Positions 1-5,178 of a stretch of 5,178 nucleotides of DNA are shown one piece after another (the stretch's first letter is position 1; each line of letters opens with the position of its first letter). Where the stretch lies: contig CAYOWC010000338.1 of the NCBI GenBank assembly GCA_964407525.1, positions 1-5,178 on the forward strand, written 5' to 3'. The notes under the pieces were generated by a model. It was not told the origin of the DNA, did no database searches, and worked only from the letters and a program-made list of their open reading frames with translations. Source of the DNA: DUZB01 sp964407525 (lineage in GTDB: Bacteria > Desulfobacterota > DSM-4660 > Desulfatiglandales > Desulfatiglandaceae). A program made the translations under genes and the position numbers.

Positions 1-123
1 ATATAATCACAAATATGGACACATCAAAAAGCGTTACACTATTTGCATCTTATCAAATGATGAAATAACCCAAAATCTAGCCAGAACTCGGTTCAAGGGT
101 GATTGGTAGGGGGGGGATAAACC
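1..123 (+). other. Leader upstream of the DUF6794 gene, no gene seen
   Basis: No open frame of note is visible here. A perfect TATAAT hexamer lies at 2-7, but any -35 box for it would be outside the window, and it would leave a leader of more than 100 bases. A run of eight G (109-116) sits 7 bases before the ATG at 124 and, with the A at 108, forms the only purine-rich Shine-Dalgarno-like stretch. No sigma-54 type -24/-12 element was recognised. Confidence 0.4.
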
Positions 124-429
124 ATGGCGTTAGATGAACTTCCGCGAACTGTTGATGAAGCATTGCAGCACCTTATTAAGGAATTACCGCTTAATGTCAA
201 AACCAAAATTGCCAAAATGGATAAATCTGACCTTAACGTCTTACATATGACCATGGGACCGCACATCAGAGATGAATTTGAATTATGGAAAGGAAACGAT
301 GAGCTATTGGAATCCTGCCGGATTTTGGGCGGTAAAGATCAACTCCACATGGACGCTGTTTCTGGAATGATCATCAATTTACTGTGGGCCAGGTTGAGAC
401 GAACACACACCGTGAGAGTTGTAAAATGA
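124..429 (+). CDS. DUF6794 domain-containing small protein
   Basis: A 101-residue protein of unknown function. The whole chain resembles the small DUF6794 family as I remember it: an opening of the form P-x-T-V-D-E-A-L with LIKELP (about 7-22), a KIAKMDKSDLNVLHM segment (28-42), then IRDEFELWKGNDELLESC (48-65), and an acidic/hydrophobic stretch leading to a C-terminal LLW helix (86-88) and a basic end. There is no signal peptide and no membrane segment, so it is probably cytoplasmic. The start is the first ATG after a G-rich ribosome binding stretch. It is the only plus-strand gene, is transcribed towards the minus-strand genes, and ends 27 bases before a terminator hairpin, so it looks monocistronic. 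The family has no established biochemical role that I can name, and none is inferred. Family call fairly sure; function unknown. Confidence 0.75.
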   Translation: MALDELPRTVDEALQHLIKELPLNVKTKIAKMDKSDLNVLHMTMGPHIRDEFELWKGNDELLESCRILGGKDQLHMDAVSGMIINLLWARLRRTHTVRVVK

Positions 430-455
430 TCGTCCCTATGCAGCAAACTTGATAA

Positions 456-487
456 AGGGGTAGAGGTAAGATGCCCCTGTTTTTTTT
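456..487 (+). terminator. Rho-independent terminator of the DUF6794 gene
   Basis: Bases 456-462 (AGGGGTA) pair with 472-478 (TGCCCCT), giving a 7-bp stem with one T-G wobble and a 9-base loop. After one G there is a run of eight T (480-487). The stem begins 27 bases after the TGA at 427-429, in the right orientation. On the opposite strand only a short T run follows the stem, so it is probably one-directional. Confidence 0.65.
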
Positions 488-508
488 CATGAATAATAGA
501 TGTTTGGA

Positions 509-730
509 TCAAACGACGATATTTTTTCTTCTGCAGATTGCAAAATACCCTGCCCCTATCAAAAGCAGCGATAAGCCGATTAATCCCCATTCGTTTAAAG
601 TCGGAACTGAAATTACTGGAAGCTGCGTACTGACGGTATTACCGAACGGTTCGCCGCCTTCAAGAACTGGAGCATTCCGGCAAGCAGGAATCGAGTTACC
701 GCAATTTGGCAAGTCCGTTCCGGACTTTAC
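509..730 (-). pseudogene. Remnant: C-terminal IPTL-CTERM sorting tail
   Basis: An open frame of 73 codons without an ATG (a TTG at 712 is the only plausible start). Its end, 607-509, is a textbook IPTL-CTERM tail: VPTLNEWG, then a hydrophobic helix of about 17 residues, then an Arg/Lys cluster (CRRK) and a short end. Such tails sit at the C-terminus of secreted proteins that are handled by an exosortase-like system in Gram-negative bacteria. Here the large exported domain that should precede the tail is missing: the frame opens at a TGA at 733-731, overlapping the end of the cyclase gene. The part between that stop and the VPTL motif translates to a phrase of the form NSIPACRNAP, which looks like a translated intergenic repeat rather than a folded domain. 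The likeliest reading is a gene whose 5' part was lost. A functional very short peptide is possible but there is no signal peptide. Confidence 0.6.
643..727. repeat. Cluster of small inverted repeats, REP-like
   Basis: Three perfect short inverted repeats lie within 85 bases. These are CGAAC-G-GTTCG at 643-653, ATTCC with GGAAT 8 bases apart at about 674-691, and AAGTCCG-TTC-CGGACTT at 711-727. The last one begins exactly at the stop codon of the cyclase gene. The middle one resembles the widespread ATTCC...GGAAT intergenic repeats whose translation gives phrases like SIPA. None is followed by a T run on the minus strand, so they are not classical terminators, although the 711-727 hairpin could stabilise the 3' end of the cyclase mRNA. 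Confidence 0.4.
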
Positions 731-1503
731 TCATCGATTATAGCAACGGCACGCGTCCAGCCGGCTGATGCTTTTTTTATTTTCACGGGAAAACAGACAA
801 TGTGGAAACCGTTCGCAGGAAGGGATTCCAGATTGTGCAGTTTTTCCAGGTGGCAGTAACCGATTTCACGACCGGCCTTGTGCCCTTCCCAGATAATATC
901 TGGATTATGTGTTTCTGCAAACTTTTGGGCCGTGTATAGAAAAGGGGCGTCCCAGGACCAGGCATCTGTTCCGGTTACGTGTACTCCCTGTTTCAACAGG
1001 TATAGAGTGGCCTCCCGGCCCATGCCGCAACCTGCTACAACATAGTCATTTTGCCTAAAAGCAGAACCGGCCCGTGTATTCACCACGACAATATCGTAGG
1101 GTTCAATCTTGTGACCGATCCGGTTCAACTCCGCTTCGACATCAGCAGCGGTTGCTACATAACCATCCTCGAAATGTCGGAAGTCGAGCTTGACACCCGG
1201 GCGGAAACACCAGTCCAGAGGCACTTCATCAATTGTGATCGCTCGTTCACCGCGGTTCATGGTGGTTGCAAAGTGATAAGGAGCATCCAGGTGCGTTCCG
1301 TTATGGGTGATTAACTCGATCTTCTCAATCGCCCATCCCTCGCCGTCGGGCAGGTCTTCCGGTTTTAATCCCGGGAAAAAACTGCAGACCTGTTCGGCTG
1401 TCATTTTGTGATCCATATACGTGATTTTCGGTCGAAAAGGTTCAGGGTCAGAGATTGTGTCGTTATCCAGAGGAATAGAAATATCGATCAGTTTTCTGGC
1501 CAT
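727..1503 (-). CDS. Cyclase family protein (metal-dependent, kynurenine formamidase-like)
   Basis: A 258-residue cytoplasmic hydrolase of the cyclase superfamily (PF04199), which includes kynurenine formamidase and isatin hydrolase. The signature HxGTHxDxPxH is complete at residues 67-77 (HNGTHLDAPYH), so the divalent-metal ligands are present. An N-terminal LIDISIPLDNDT strand, the GTDAWSWDAPF segment (178-188), and a C-terminal HLEKLHNLESLP...RAVAI block complete the family pattern. Length is normal for the family. The ATG at 1503 is preferred over the one at 1533 because an AAAGGA Shine-Dalgarno (1517-1512) sits 8 bases before it, and the conserved MARKLIDIS start follows at once. The substrate cannot be told: members open amide or lactam-like bonds in aromatic or heterocyclic compounds. 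The upstream racemase remnant hints at a former pathway for an amino-acid or hydantoin-type compound, which is inference. No sign of frameshift or missing ligand. Confidence 0.88.
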   Translation of the reverse strand: MARKLIDISIPLDNDTISDPEPFRPKITYMDHKMTAEQVCSFFPGLKPEDLPDGEGWAIEKIELITHNGTHLDAPYHFATTMNRGERAITIDEVPLDWCFRPGVKLDFRHFEDGYVATAADVEAELNRIGHKIEPYDIVVVNTRAGSAFRQNDYVVAGCGMGREATLYLLKQGVHVTGTDAWSWDAPFLYTAQKFAETHNPDIIWEGHKAGREIGYCHLEKLHNLESLPANGFHIVCFPVKIKKASAGWTRAVAIIDE

Positions 1504-1511
1504 AATCAGAG

Positions 1512-1517
1512 TCCTTT
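1512..1517 (-). promoter_or_regulatory. Ribosome binding site deciding the cyclase start
   Basis: AAAGGA on the minus strand, 8 bases before the ATG at 1503-1501. It lies inside the longer frame that could start at 1533, where no Shine-Dalgarno is visible, so it argues for the shorter 258-residue protein. Confidence 0.65.
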
Positions 1518-1531
1518 CATGTTTTGATACC

Positions 1532-1545
1532 ATGCATATATGTAT
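1532..1545. promoter_or_regulatory. Near-palindrome upstream of the cyclase gene
   Basis: ATGCATATATGTAT matches its own reverse complement at 12 of 14 positions and lies about 30 bases before the cyclase start. It could be a regulator site or simply an AT-rich coincidence; no -35/-10 pair was found around it. Confidence 0.2.
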
Positions 1546-1570
1546 TGAGAATTTTGGTGCGGTACGGATC

Positions 1571-1742
1571 TTATGGCGAATACCCGGGGTAAGTAATGCG
1601 GCTCTGAGTCAACCCTTGTCTGACCAGGGCCATTAACATTGCCACACCGCACTTGGTTGGATTAATTACTGGTATCGAAAGTCCGTTAACGAGCAGGCGT
1701 TGCCTCAAAGAATGGAGGTCTTTGGTTTTCAATTACGTTCAT
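1571..1742 (-). pseudogene. Remnant of an Asp/Glu (hydantoin) racemase-family gene
   Basis: An ATG at 1742 stands 10 bases after a perfect AAGGAG, but its frame closes after 18 codons at 1686. A different frame (1732-1571, 53 codons, no ATG at its head) carries clear family sequence: LRQRLLVNGLSIPVINP, then a KCGVAMLMALVRQGLTQSR helix, then YPGYSP and a stop. This matches the C-terminal end of Asp/Glu/hydantoin racemases, where a G-x-PVI-[DN]-P strand is followed by an ALV-x-x-GL-x-x-S helix and a tyrosine. Removing one base from the AAAA run near 1727-1730 would join the two frames into about 57 residues. Even so, the first 150 or more residues and both catalytic cysteines of the family are absent. 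So this looks like an internal deletion plus a frameshift. It lies between torT and the cyclase gene, on the same strand. Family assignment is by pattern recall only. Confidence 0.55.
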
Positions 1743-1752
1743 ATCGGTTTTT

Positions 1753-1776
1753 CTCCTTATGGAAAAATTGATTATA
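1753..1776 (-). promoter_or_regulatory. Possible -10 box and strong Shine-Dalgarno after torT
   Basis: A perfect TATAAT (1776-1771, minus strand) lies in the gap after torT, followed by a perfect AAGGAG (1758-1753) that serves the ATG at 1742. No good -35 hexamer was found 16-18 bases upstream of the TATAAT, so the promoter part is weak, whereas the ribosome binding site is clear. If real, it would start a transcript covering the racemase remnant and the cyclase gene. Confidence 0.3.
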
Positions 1777-1812
1777 ATGTCGTAGTTGTCACATCCTGAT
1801 TTTGCAGGCTCA

Positions 1813-2958
1813 CTATTGTTTTGTTATTGTATGAACTACAGGAACAAAATCTTTTGCCCCGAAAAGAGATTCATAAGTGTATTCGTCAATATTATCCTTC
1901 GTAATAACCGGAATAACCGGACCAGAGCGAAACGGGAAATCTTTTCCAGCCCGTTCACCGTTAAGAAGCCTCACCATCATGTCCAACGCCATTATGCATT
2001 GGATTATAGTCTGATCAGATGGCGAGGCAATTATATTCCCTTTCTCTATTTGTTCATAGGCAGTACTTGTAATATATGTTGAAACAATTTTGGCTTTGGG
2101 ATGCTTTTCTCTATTCCCACTCAGATATCTCACAGCTTCAACCGCTCCCACAGCGCAGCCGACGATATAATCAATATTAGAATTTTTCGGCTCATCCAAA
2201 CAATGTTTCAGGCGCATTAATTGAACATCAGGACGGGTATCCCCATAAGACGGTTCAAGAACGGTAATTTTCTGACCCGTTTTTTTATGTTCCGACACAG
2301 CAGACATAAATCCCTCGTAAGTATCCGGAGCCCAGCCCGATTTCCGTGGACCAGGGAAGAAAGCAATCCTGATATCTTTACCTCCAGAGTCTTTTGCAAT
2401 AAATTCGCCCGCTTTGTATCCCATTTTAAAAAAGGACACAAGAGCCTTTGCATTTATCGCAGGTGCGGTAATGTCATTGATCAGCTCAATGACCGGCACT
2501 CCCAAATCAGTCACTTCTGCTACAAATCTTTCCATTTTTGTGTAATCAACAGAAGCAAGGATAATTCCATCTACCTTTGTCTCCGTTGCAAGTGACATAA
2601 GCTGTTCTCTCTGATCGCCGAATCTGCTATATGCTCCTGCCGTATGCAGCGTTATTTGTACTCCTAACTCTTTTGCATGGGTGACAATTCCAAAATTTGC
2701 AGCAATCCAGTAAGAGTCTTTCAGATGTGGAAACAATACACCTATATGATAGTTCCTTTTTGGTTTCGGTGTAATCCATTTTTCGGTCACAGGGCCTTCG
2801 AGGTTTTCTGACGGAAATCCAGCCTTTTTTTTACTTGCGTCATATTTGCCGTAATAGCTGTTTACGATTATTCCATTTGCATCCGCCATTGATGCAGACA
2901 GAAAGCATAATGCCAATGGGCAGATACAAAAGGAAATTATGGTCTTTTTGATATTCAT
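1813..2958 (-). CDS. torT: TorT-like periplasmic ligand-binding protein
   Basis: A 381-residue type-1 periplasmic binding protein of the LacI/ribose-binding fold, most like TorT, which binds trimethylamine N-oxide and passes the signal to the TorS histidine kinase. Residues 1 to about 27 form a Sec signal peptide (basic MNIKK start, hydrophobic core, cleavage near MADA); the C at 18 lacks a proper lipobox. TorT landmarks follow: VNSYYG (32-37), the IGVLFPHLKDSYWIAANFGI block (72-91), G-V-PVIELIN (153-161), FFKMGYKAGEFIA (176-188), FFPGP (200-204), and SDQ near 314-316 before the C-terminal lobe. Length fits the family, which is slightly shorter in E. coli. The start at 2958 is chosen over 3000 because AGGGA lies 7 bases before it and the signal peptide begins there. 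The gene starts 10 bases after the dsrP stop, so the two are probably cotranscribed. No torS or torR is in the window. The ligand may not be TMAO. By eye the gene is richer in A+T than dsrP. Confidence 0.85.
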   Translation of the reverse strand: MNIKKTIISFCICPLALCFLSASMADANGIIVNSYYGKYDASKKKAGFPSENLEGPVTEKWITPKPKRNYHIGVLFPHLKDSYWIAANFGIVTHAKELGVQITLHTAGAYSRFGDQREQLMSLATETKVDGIILASVDYTKMERFVAEVTDLGVPVIELINDITAPAINAKALVSFFKMGYKAGEFIAKDSGGKDIRIAFFPGPRKSGWAPDTYEGFMSAVSEHKKTGQKITVLEPSYGDTRPDVQLMRLKHCLDEPKNSNIDYIVGCAVGAVEAVRYLSGNREKHPKAKIVSTYITSTAYEQIEKGNIIASPSDQTIIQCIMALDMMVRLLNGERAGKDFPFRSGPVIPVITKDNIDEYTYESLFGAKDFVPVVHTITKQ

Positions 2959-2965
2959 AGTTTTA

Positions 2966-2970
2966 TCCCT
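2966..2970 (-). promoter_or_regulatory. torT ribosome binding site overlapping the dsrP stop
   Basis: AGGGA on the minus strand, 7 bases before the ATG at 2958. It shares bases with the TAG stop codon of dsrP (2971-2969), which suggests translational coupling and sets the torT start. Confidence 0.65.
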
Positions 2971-4126
2971 AATTACGTACTGAGGATCGCACCGAAACAA
3001 CGACTTTATAGAAAACCGTGATAATCAGCGCTCCCACAGCGTAAATGCCTAAAGAGATAATCAGTTCGACCCGTGTTGGAGGATATTCCATGATTGTTCC
3101 GAAGACGTTCGGGATGAAAGCCGCCGGGACGAGAATAAACCCTTTGTCGATCCATAATCCGATGAGAGCAACGGCAGAAGCCAGGAGAAGACGGCGGCGA
3201 CTGGACCTTGCTCCCGGCAGGGCCAGGAGTATGATAGCGCCTAATATGGCCAGGTTCATGATCCAGTACCAGGGCGCTAGGGCGTTGTTGCCGTTTATGC
3301 CGAAGAACAGGTACCGAAAGGTCTCGGTGTATTCAGGAATATGGGAATAAAATGTGGTAAAATATTCTACGCCTAAGAAGAAGGCATCGATGATCAGGGA
3401 ATAGAGCAGGATGGTTGTAAGTTTCTGCAGGACTTTTTCTCCGGGATCAAAAGAGGTGAGGGTTTTCAGAAGGGCGGAAAGGAGAATGAGGAGAGCGGAA
3501 CCTGCGGCAAATGCTGTAACTAAAAAACGGGGGGCCATGACGGCTGTCATCCAGAAGCCGCGCCCGGGTGTCCCGGCGTAGATAAAGGCGGTAACCGTGT
3601 GCATGAGGGCTGCCCAGGGTATGGAAATATAGATGAGTGCCTTTGCCCACCATGGTGGAGGAACTTCTCTTTTTTCAGCGCCAAGTACGGCCCACCCTGC
3701 AATCAGGTTGATCAGAATGAAGCCTGGAATAAAGATCGTGTCATAGAACAGCATAGACCCGGGGGTGGGATTGAGGGGCACATTAAAGATGCGCATGGGC
3801 ATGCCCAGATCTGAAAAAATAAAGGCCAGGCTCATGACGAGGGTTCCCACAGCGAGAAACTGCGCCAGGCAGGCAATCCGGCCGAAGGCCTTGAAATTAT
3901 GCACATAGAGGGGGAGGACCACAATCAAAACGGATGCGGCTACACCCACAAGAAAGGTGAATTGGGAAATGTAAAAACCCCAGGAAACATCCCGACTCAT
4001 GCCGGTCACCCAGAGCCCCTGTCGGAGCTGATACAGATAAACGAGCACGCATGCCCCGATAATTCCAAGGAGAATCAGGATCCATGCCCAGTAGCTTTTT
4101 CCTCCATGTAATGCCTTTTCAATCAT
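2969..4126 (-). CDS. dsrP: DsrMKJOP complex subunit DsrP (NrfD family)
   Basis: A 385-residue integral membrane protein of the NrfD/PsrC family, recognisable as DsrP, the quinone-interacting membrane subunit that exchanges electrons with the iron-sulfur protein DsrO. About ten hydrophobic helices can be seen, near residues 13-32, 49-73, 84-106, 127-148, 163-185, 197-220, 236-258, 284-303, 311-332 and 354-374. Family landmarks include TGMSRDVSWGFYISQFTFLVG (41-61), HNFKAFGR (76-83), FSDLGMPMRIFNV (104-116), a PTPGSMLFYD loop, IPWAALMHTVTAFIYAGTPGRGFW (169-192), APRFL and WIDKGF (325-330). Length is normal for DsrP. The ATG at 4126 fits the usual MxEKAL-x-G-x-x-YW start; the ribosome site is weak (GAG about 8 bases upstream). 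dsrO lies upstream on the same strand but 259 bases away, an unusually large gap for this pair. torT follows after 10 bases. Confidence 0.92.
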   Translation of the reverse strand: MIEKALHGGKSYWAWILILLGIIGACVLVYLYQLRQGLWVTGMSRDVSWGFYISQFTFLVGVAASVLIVVLPLYVHNFKAFGRIACLAQFLAVGTLVMSLAFIFSDLGMPMRIFNVPLNPTPGSMLFYDTIFIPGFILINLIAGWAVLGAEKREVPPPWWAKALIYISIPWAALMHTVTAFIYAGTPGRGFWMTAVMAPRFLVTAFAAGSALLILLSALLKTLTSFDPGEKVLQKLTTILLYSLIIDAFFLGVEYFTTFYSHIPEYTETFRYLFFGINGNNALAPWYWIMNLAILGAIILLALPGARSSRRRLLLASAVALIGLWIDKGFILVPAAFIPNVFGTIMEYPPTRVELIISLGIYAVGALIITVFYKVVVSVRSSVRN

Positions 4127-4143
4127 TGTTTTGCTCTATATAA

Positions 4144-4222
4144 TAACCCAAAAGATGCAATTAGCAGTTAGCCGTTAGGTATTACTTAAAAGGTGCAATT
4201 AGCGGTTAGCCGTTATCTATTA
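4144..4222. repeat. Two tandem ~38-bp TTAGC-rich repeats between dsrO and dsrP
   Basis: Units at 4144-4184 and 4182-4222 match at 34 of 41 positions with a period of 38. Each contains GCAATTAGC followed by GTTAGCCGTTA two positions after it (4157 and 4195 mark the GCAATTAGC starts). The left end reaches to about 17 bases from the dsrP start codon, so the array makes up most of the dsrP leader on the transcript. It is not CRISPR: there are no spacers. Confidence 0.7.
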
Positions 4223-4318
4223 GCCGCACAAAATAAGTAACTTACGGCGCAATAGGTTAGCATCAAAAAGTGAGAATCCCAACATGGAAAAAAATGATTC
4301 AAATGCTTGATATCTTTA

Positions 4319-4380
4319 AGCTAACGGCTAATAGCTAAAAGCTAATTGCAGCTTTTAGGTATTAGCCAAAAGCTGATTGC
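4319..4380. repeat. Two tandem 31-bp repeats, inverted relative to 4144-4222
   Basis: On the minus strand, units starting at 4380 (GCAATCAGCTTTTGGCTAAT...) and at 4349 (GCAATTAGCTTTTAGCTATT...) match at 23 of 31 positions. The core GCAATTAGC is the same as in the array at 4144-4222 but points the other way. Bases 4334-4349 can pair with 4195-4210 at 14 of 16 positions, closing a loop of about 120 bases. The array begins 5 bases after the dsrO stop codon (4388-4386). Confidence 0.65.
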
Positions 4381-4385
4381 TGATT

Positions 4386-5150
4386 TCACACAATATAAAA
4401 AACCGAAGGACGGGTGCCCAAAGAAGGCTTTCGTCGCACATGCGGTTTTTCGTCCAGCAGCCTGGATATTTCCGAAGTGGGATCTTCGAGATCCCCGAAT
4501 ATGAGCGCCTTGTTTTTGCAGGCTTCTACACATGCGGGTGTGCCTCCGACGACCAGGATCTCCTGGCAGAAGTTACATTTCTCCACTACTCCCCTGCGTC
4601 TCGTGGGATACGCAGGATTGATCTTTTTGATGTAGGGTCGCGGATCCCTGAAATTAAAGCTGCGTGAACCGTAGGGGCATGCCGCCATGCAGAAGCGGCA
4701 TCCGATGCATCGGTGGTAGTCTATCATGACGATTCCGTCTGTTTTCCGTTTGAAAGTGGCCTGGGTGGGACAGGCCCGGACGCATGGCGGATCATCACAG
4801 TGGTTACACAGGAGCAGGAATTTCTGCGTCTTCAGTCTCTTTGAAATCCTGCTGTGGGTCCGTTCAGGAAATGCGTTCTTGTAGGGTTTTTCAAAGAGCC
4901 ACATGACTTCGTGTTCCGCTTTTGGAATAGAGGGGACATTGTGCGCTTCATGGCAGGCGGCTATGCACTCCTCCTTGCAGTTTCCATTGCAGCGCCTCAT
5001 ATCAACCGCCATGCCCCATCTCTTGGCCGTGCGGGCACGTGGTCCGGGGGACATGGTCCCCATCTGGAAGGGCAGGGCACTGGAAGTCCCACAGACAGTG
5101 GCGGCAACCGTGATGGATGCAGCGCTAAGAAATTGTCGTCTCTTTATCAT
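4386..5150 (-). CDS. dsrO: DsrMKJOP complex subunit DsrO (Tat-exported 4Fe-4S protein)
   Basis: A 254-residue periplasmic iron-sulfur protein, DsrO, which relays electrons between DsrP in the membrane and the cytochrome DsrJ. It opens with a Tat signal (KRRQFLSAA, residues 3-11) and a hydrophobic stretch ending near SSA (23-25). Sixteen cysteines fall in four groups: 54/58/62/66, 115/118/123/127, 148/151/154/158 and 192/195/207/211, enough for up to four [4Fe-4S] clusters of the NrfC/HybA ferredoxin type. DsrO landmarks are AKRWGMAVDMRRC, HNVPSIPKAEHE, CNHCDDPPCVRACP, HRCIGCRFCMAACPYGSRSFNFRDPRP (very typical) and the RRKPSLGTRPSVFYIV end. Length is normal. The ATG at 5150 places the Tat motif at once after Met and is the only good start, although its ribosome site is weak (AAGA directly before it), as expected of a gene coupled to an upstream neighbour. 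Upstream dsrJ is expected outside the window. Confidence 0.93.
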   Translation of the reverse strand: MIKRRQFLSAASITVAATVCGTSSALPFQMGTMSPGPRARTAKRWGMAVDMRRCNGNCKEECIAACHEAHNVPSIPKAEHEVMWLFEKPYKNAFPERTHSRISKRLKTQKFLLLCNHCDDPPCVRACPTQATFKRKTDGIVMIDYHRCIGCRFCMAACPYGSRSFNFRDPRPYIKKINPAYPTRRRGVVEKCNFCQEILVVGGTPACVEACKNKALIFGDLEDPTSEISRLLDEKPHVRRKPSLGTRPSVFYIV

Positions 5151-5152
5151 TC

Positions 5153-5178
5153 TTATGGGCTCGTGCTAAACTTTATCA
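5153..5178 (-). other. Possible 3' end of the upstream gene (dsrJ expected)
   Basis: On the minus strand one frame reads IKFSTSP and stops at TAA (5155-5153), 2 bases before the dsrO start. That is the spacing expected for a tightly packed dsrJ-dsrO junction. The other two frames also hit stops within the visible 28 bases, so the true frame of the upstream gene cannot be fixed from this window. Confidence 0.25.

Noticed and set aside
64..75. 12-base match AATAACCCAAAA also at 4142-4153
   Set aside because: Short, A-rich, and no further similarity on either side; probably chance.
711..727. Intrinsic terminator for the cyclase gene
   Set aside because: The hairpin is perfect, but no T run follows it on the minus strand, so only a stabilising or repeat role can be suggested.
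471..743. Plus-strand open frame over the IPTL tail
   Set aside because: It is antisense to a recognisable sorting tail, starts inside the terminator hairpin, and its protein shows no family resemblance.
1504..1533. Longer cyclase start (10 extra residues)
   Set aside because: No Shine-Dalgarno before 1533, while a good AAAGGA lies before 1503 and the family-like start follows it.
2221..2595. Long plus-strand open frame of 124 codons inside torT
   Set aside because: Fully antisense to a well-supported gene, no ribosome site recognised, and a composition typical of a shadow frame.
2959..3000. Longer TorT start (14 extra residues)
   Set aside because: It would overlap dsrP and place a non-hydrophobic charged stretch before the signal peptide; the start at 2958 has a good ribosome site.
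3045..3350. Plus-strand open frame inside dsrP
   Set aside because: Arginine-rich antisense shadow of a conserved membrane protein gene.
4144..4380. CRISPR-like array
   Set aside because: The units are degenerate, directly abutting, lack spacers and reverse orientation halfway, so they are tandem/inverted repeats rather than CRISPR.

Overview
The window looks like a chromosomal segment of a dissimilatory sulfate reducer (Desulfobacterota-like). The main reason is a recognisable dsrO-dsrP pair, two subunits of the DsrMKJOP membrane complex that links the quinone pool to sulfite reduction. The lineage is inferred from gene content and protein resemblance only; no database search was made.

Layout from left to right. 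Bases 1-123 are a leader without a gene. A small plus-strand gene (124-429) encodes a DUF6794-type protein and is followed by a convincing intrinsic terminator (456-487). Everything to the right of that is on the minus strand, read from the right edge leftwards: dsrO (5150-4386), a 259-base intergenic stretch of short tandem and inverted repeats, dsrP (4126-2969), a TorT-like periplasmic binding protein (2958-1813, its Shine-Dalgarno overlapping the dsrP stop codon), the out-of-frame remnant of an Asp/Glu racemase-family gene (1742-1571), an intact metal-dependent cyclase-family hydrolase (1503-727), and the tail of an IPTL-CTERM surface protein (730-509) next to small inverted repeats.

How the genes work together. 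DsrO is a Tat-exported periplasmic protein with four cysteine clusters, and DsrP is a ten-helix quinone-interacting membrane protein. Together they form the periplasmic/membrane electron-transfer half of DsrMKJOP; dsrM, dsrK and dsrJ would lie beyond the right edge. The surprise is a TorT-like sensor/binding protein translationally close-coupled to dsrP, with no torS/torR in view. TorT proteins normally present trimethylamine N-oxide to the TorS histidine kinase, so a small-molecule sensing or binding role tied to the respiratory complex is the most interesting hypothesis here. The left part (about 500-1812) looks like a decayed, rearranged region: one intact metabolic enzyme sits between two gene remnants.

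No tRNA, rRNA, CRISPR array or complete mobile element was seen.
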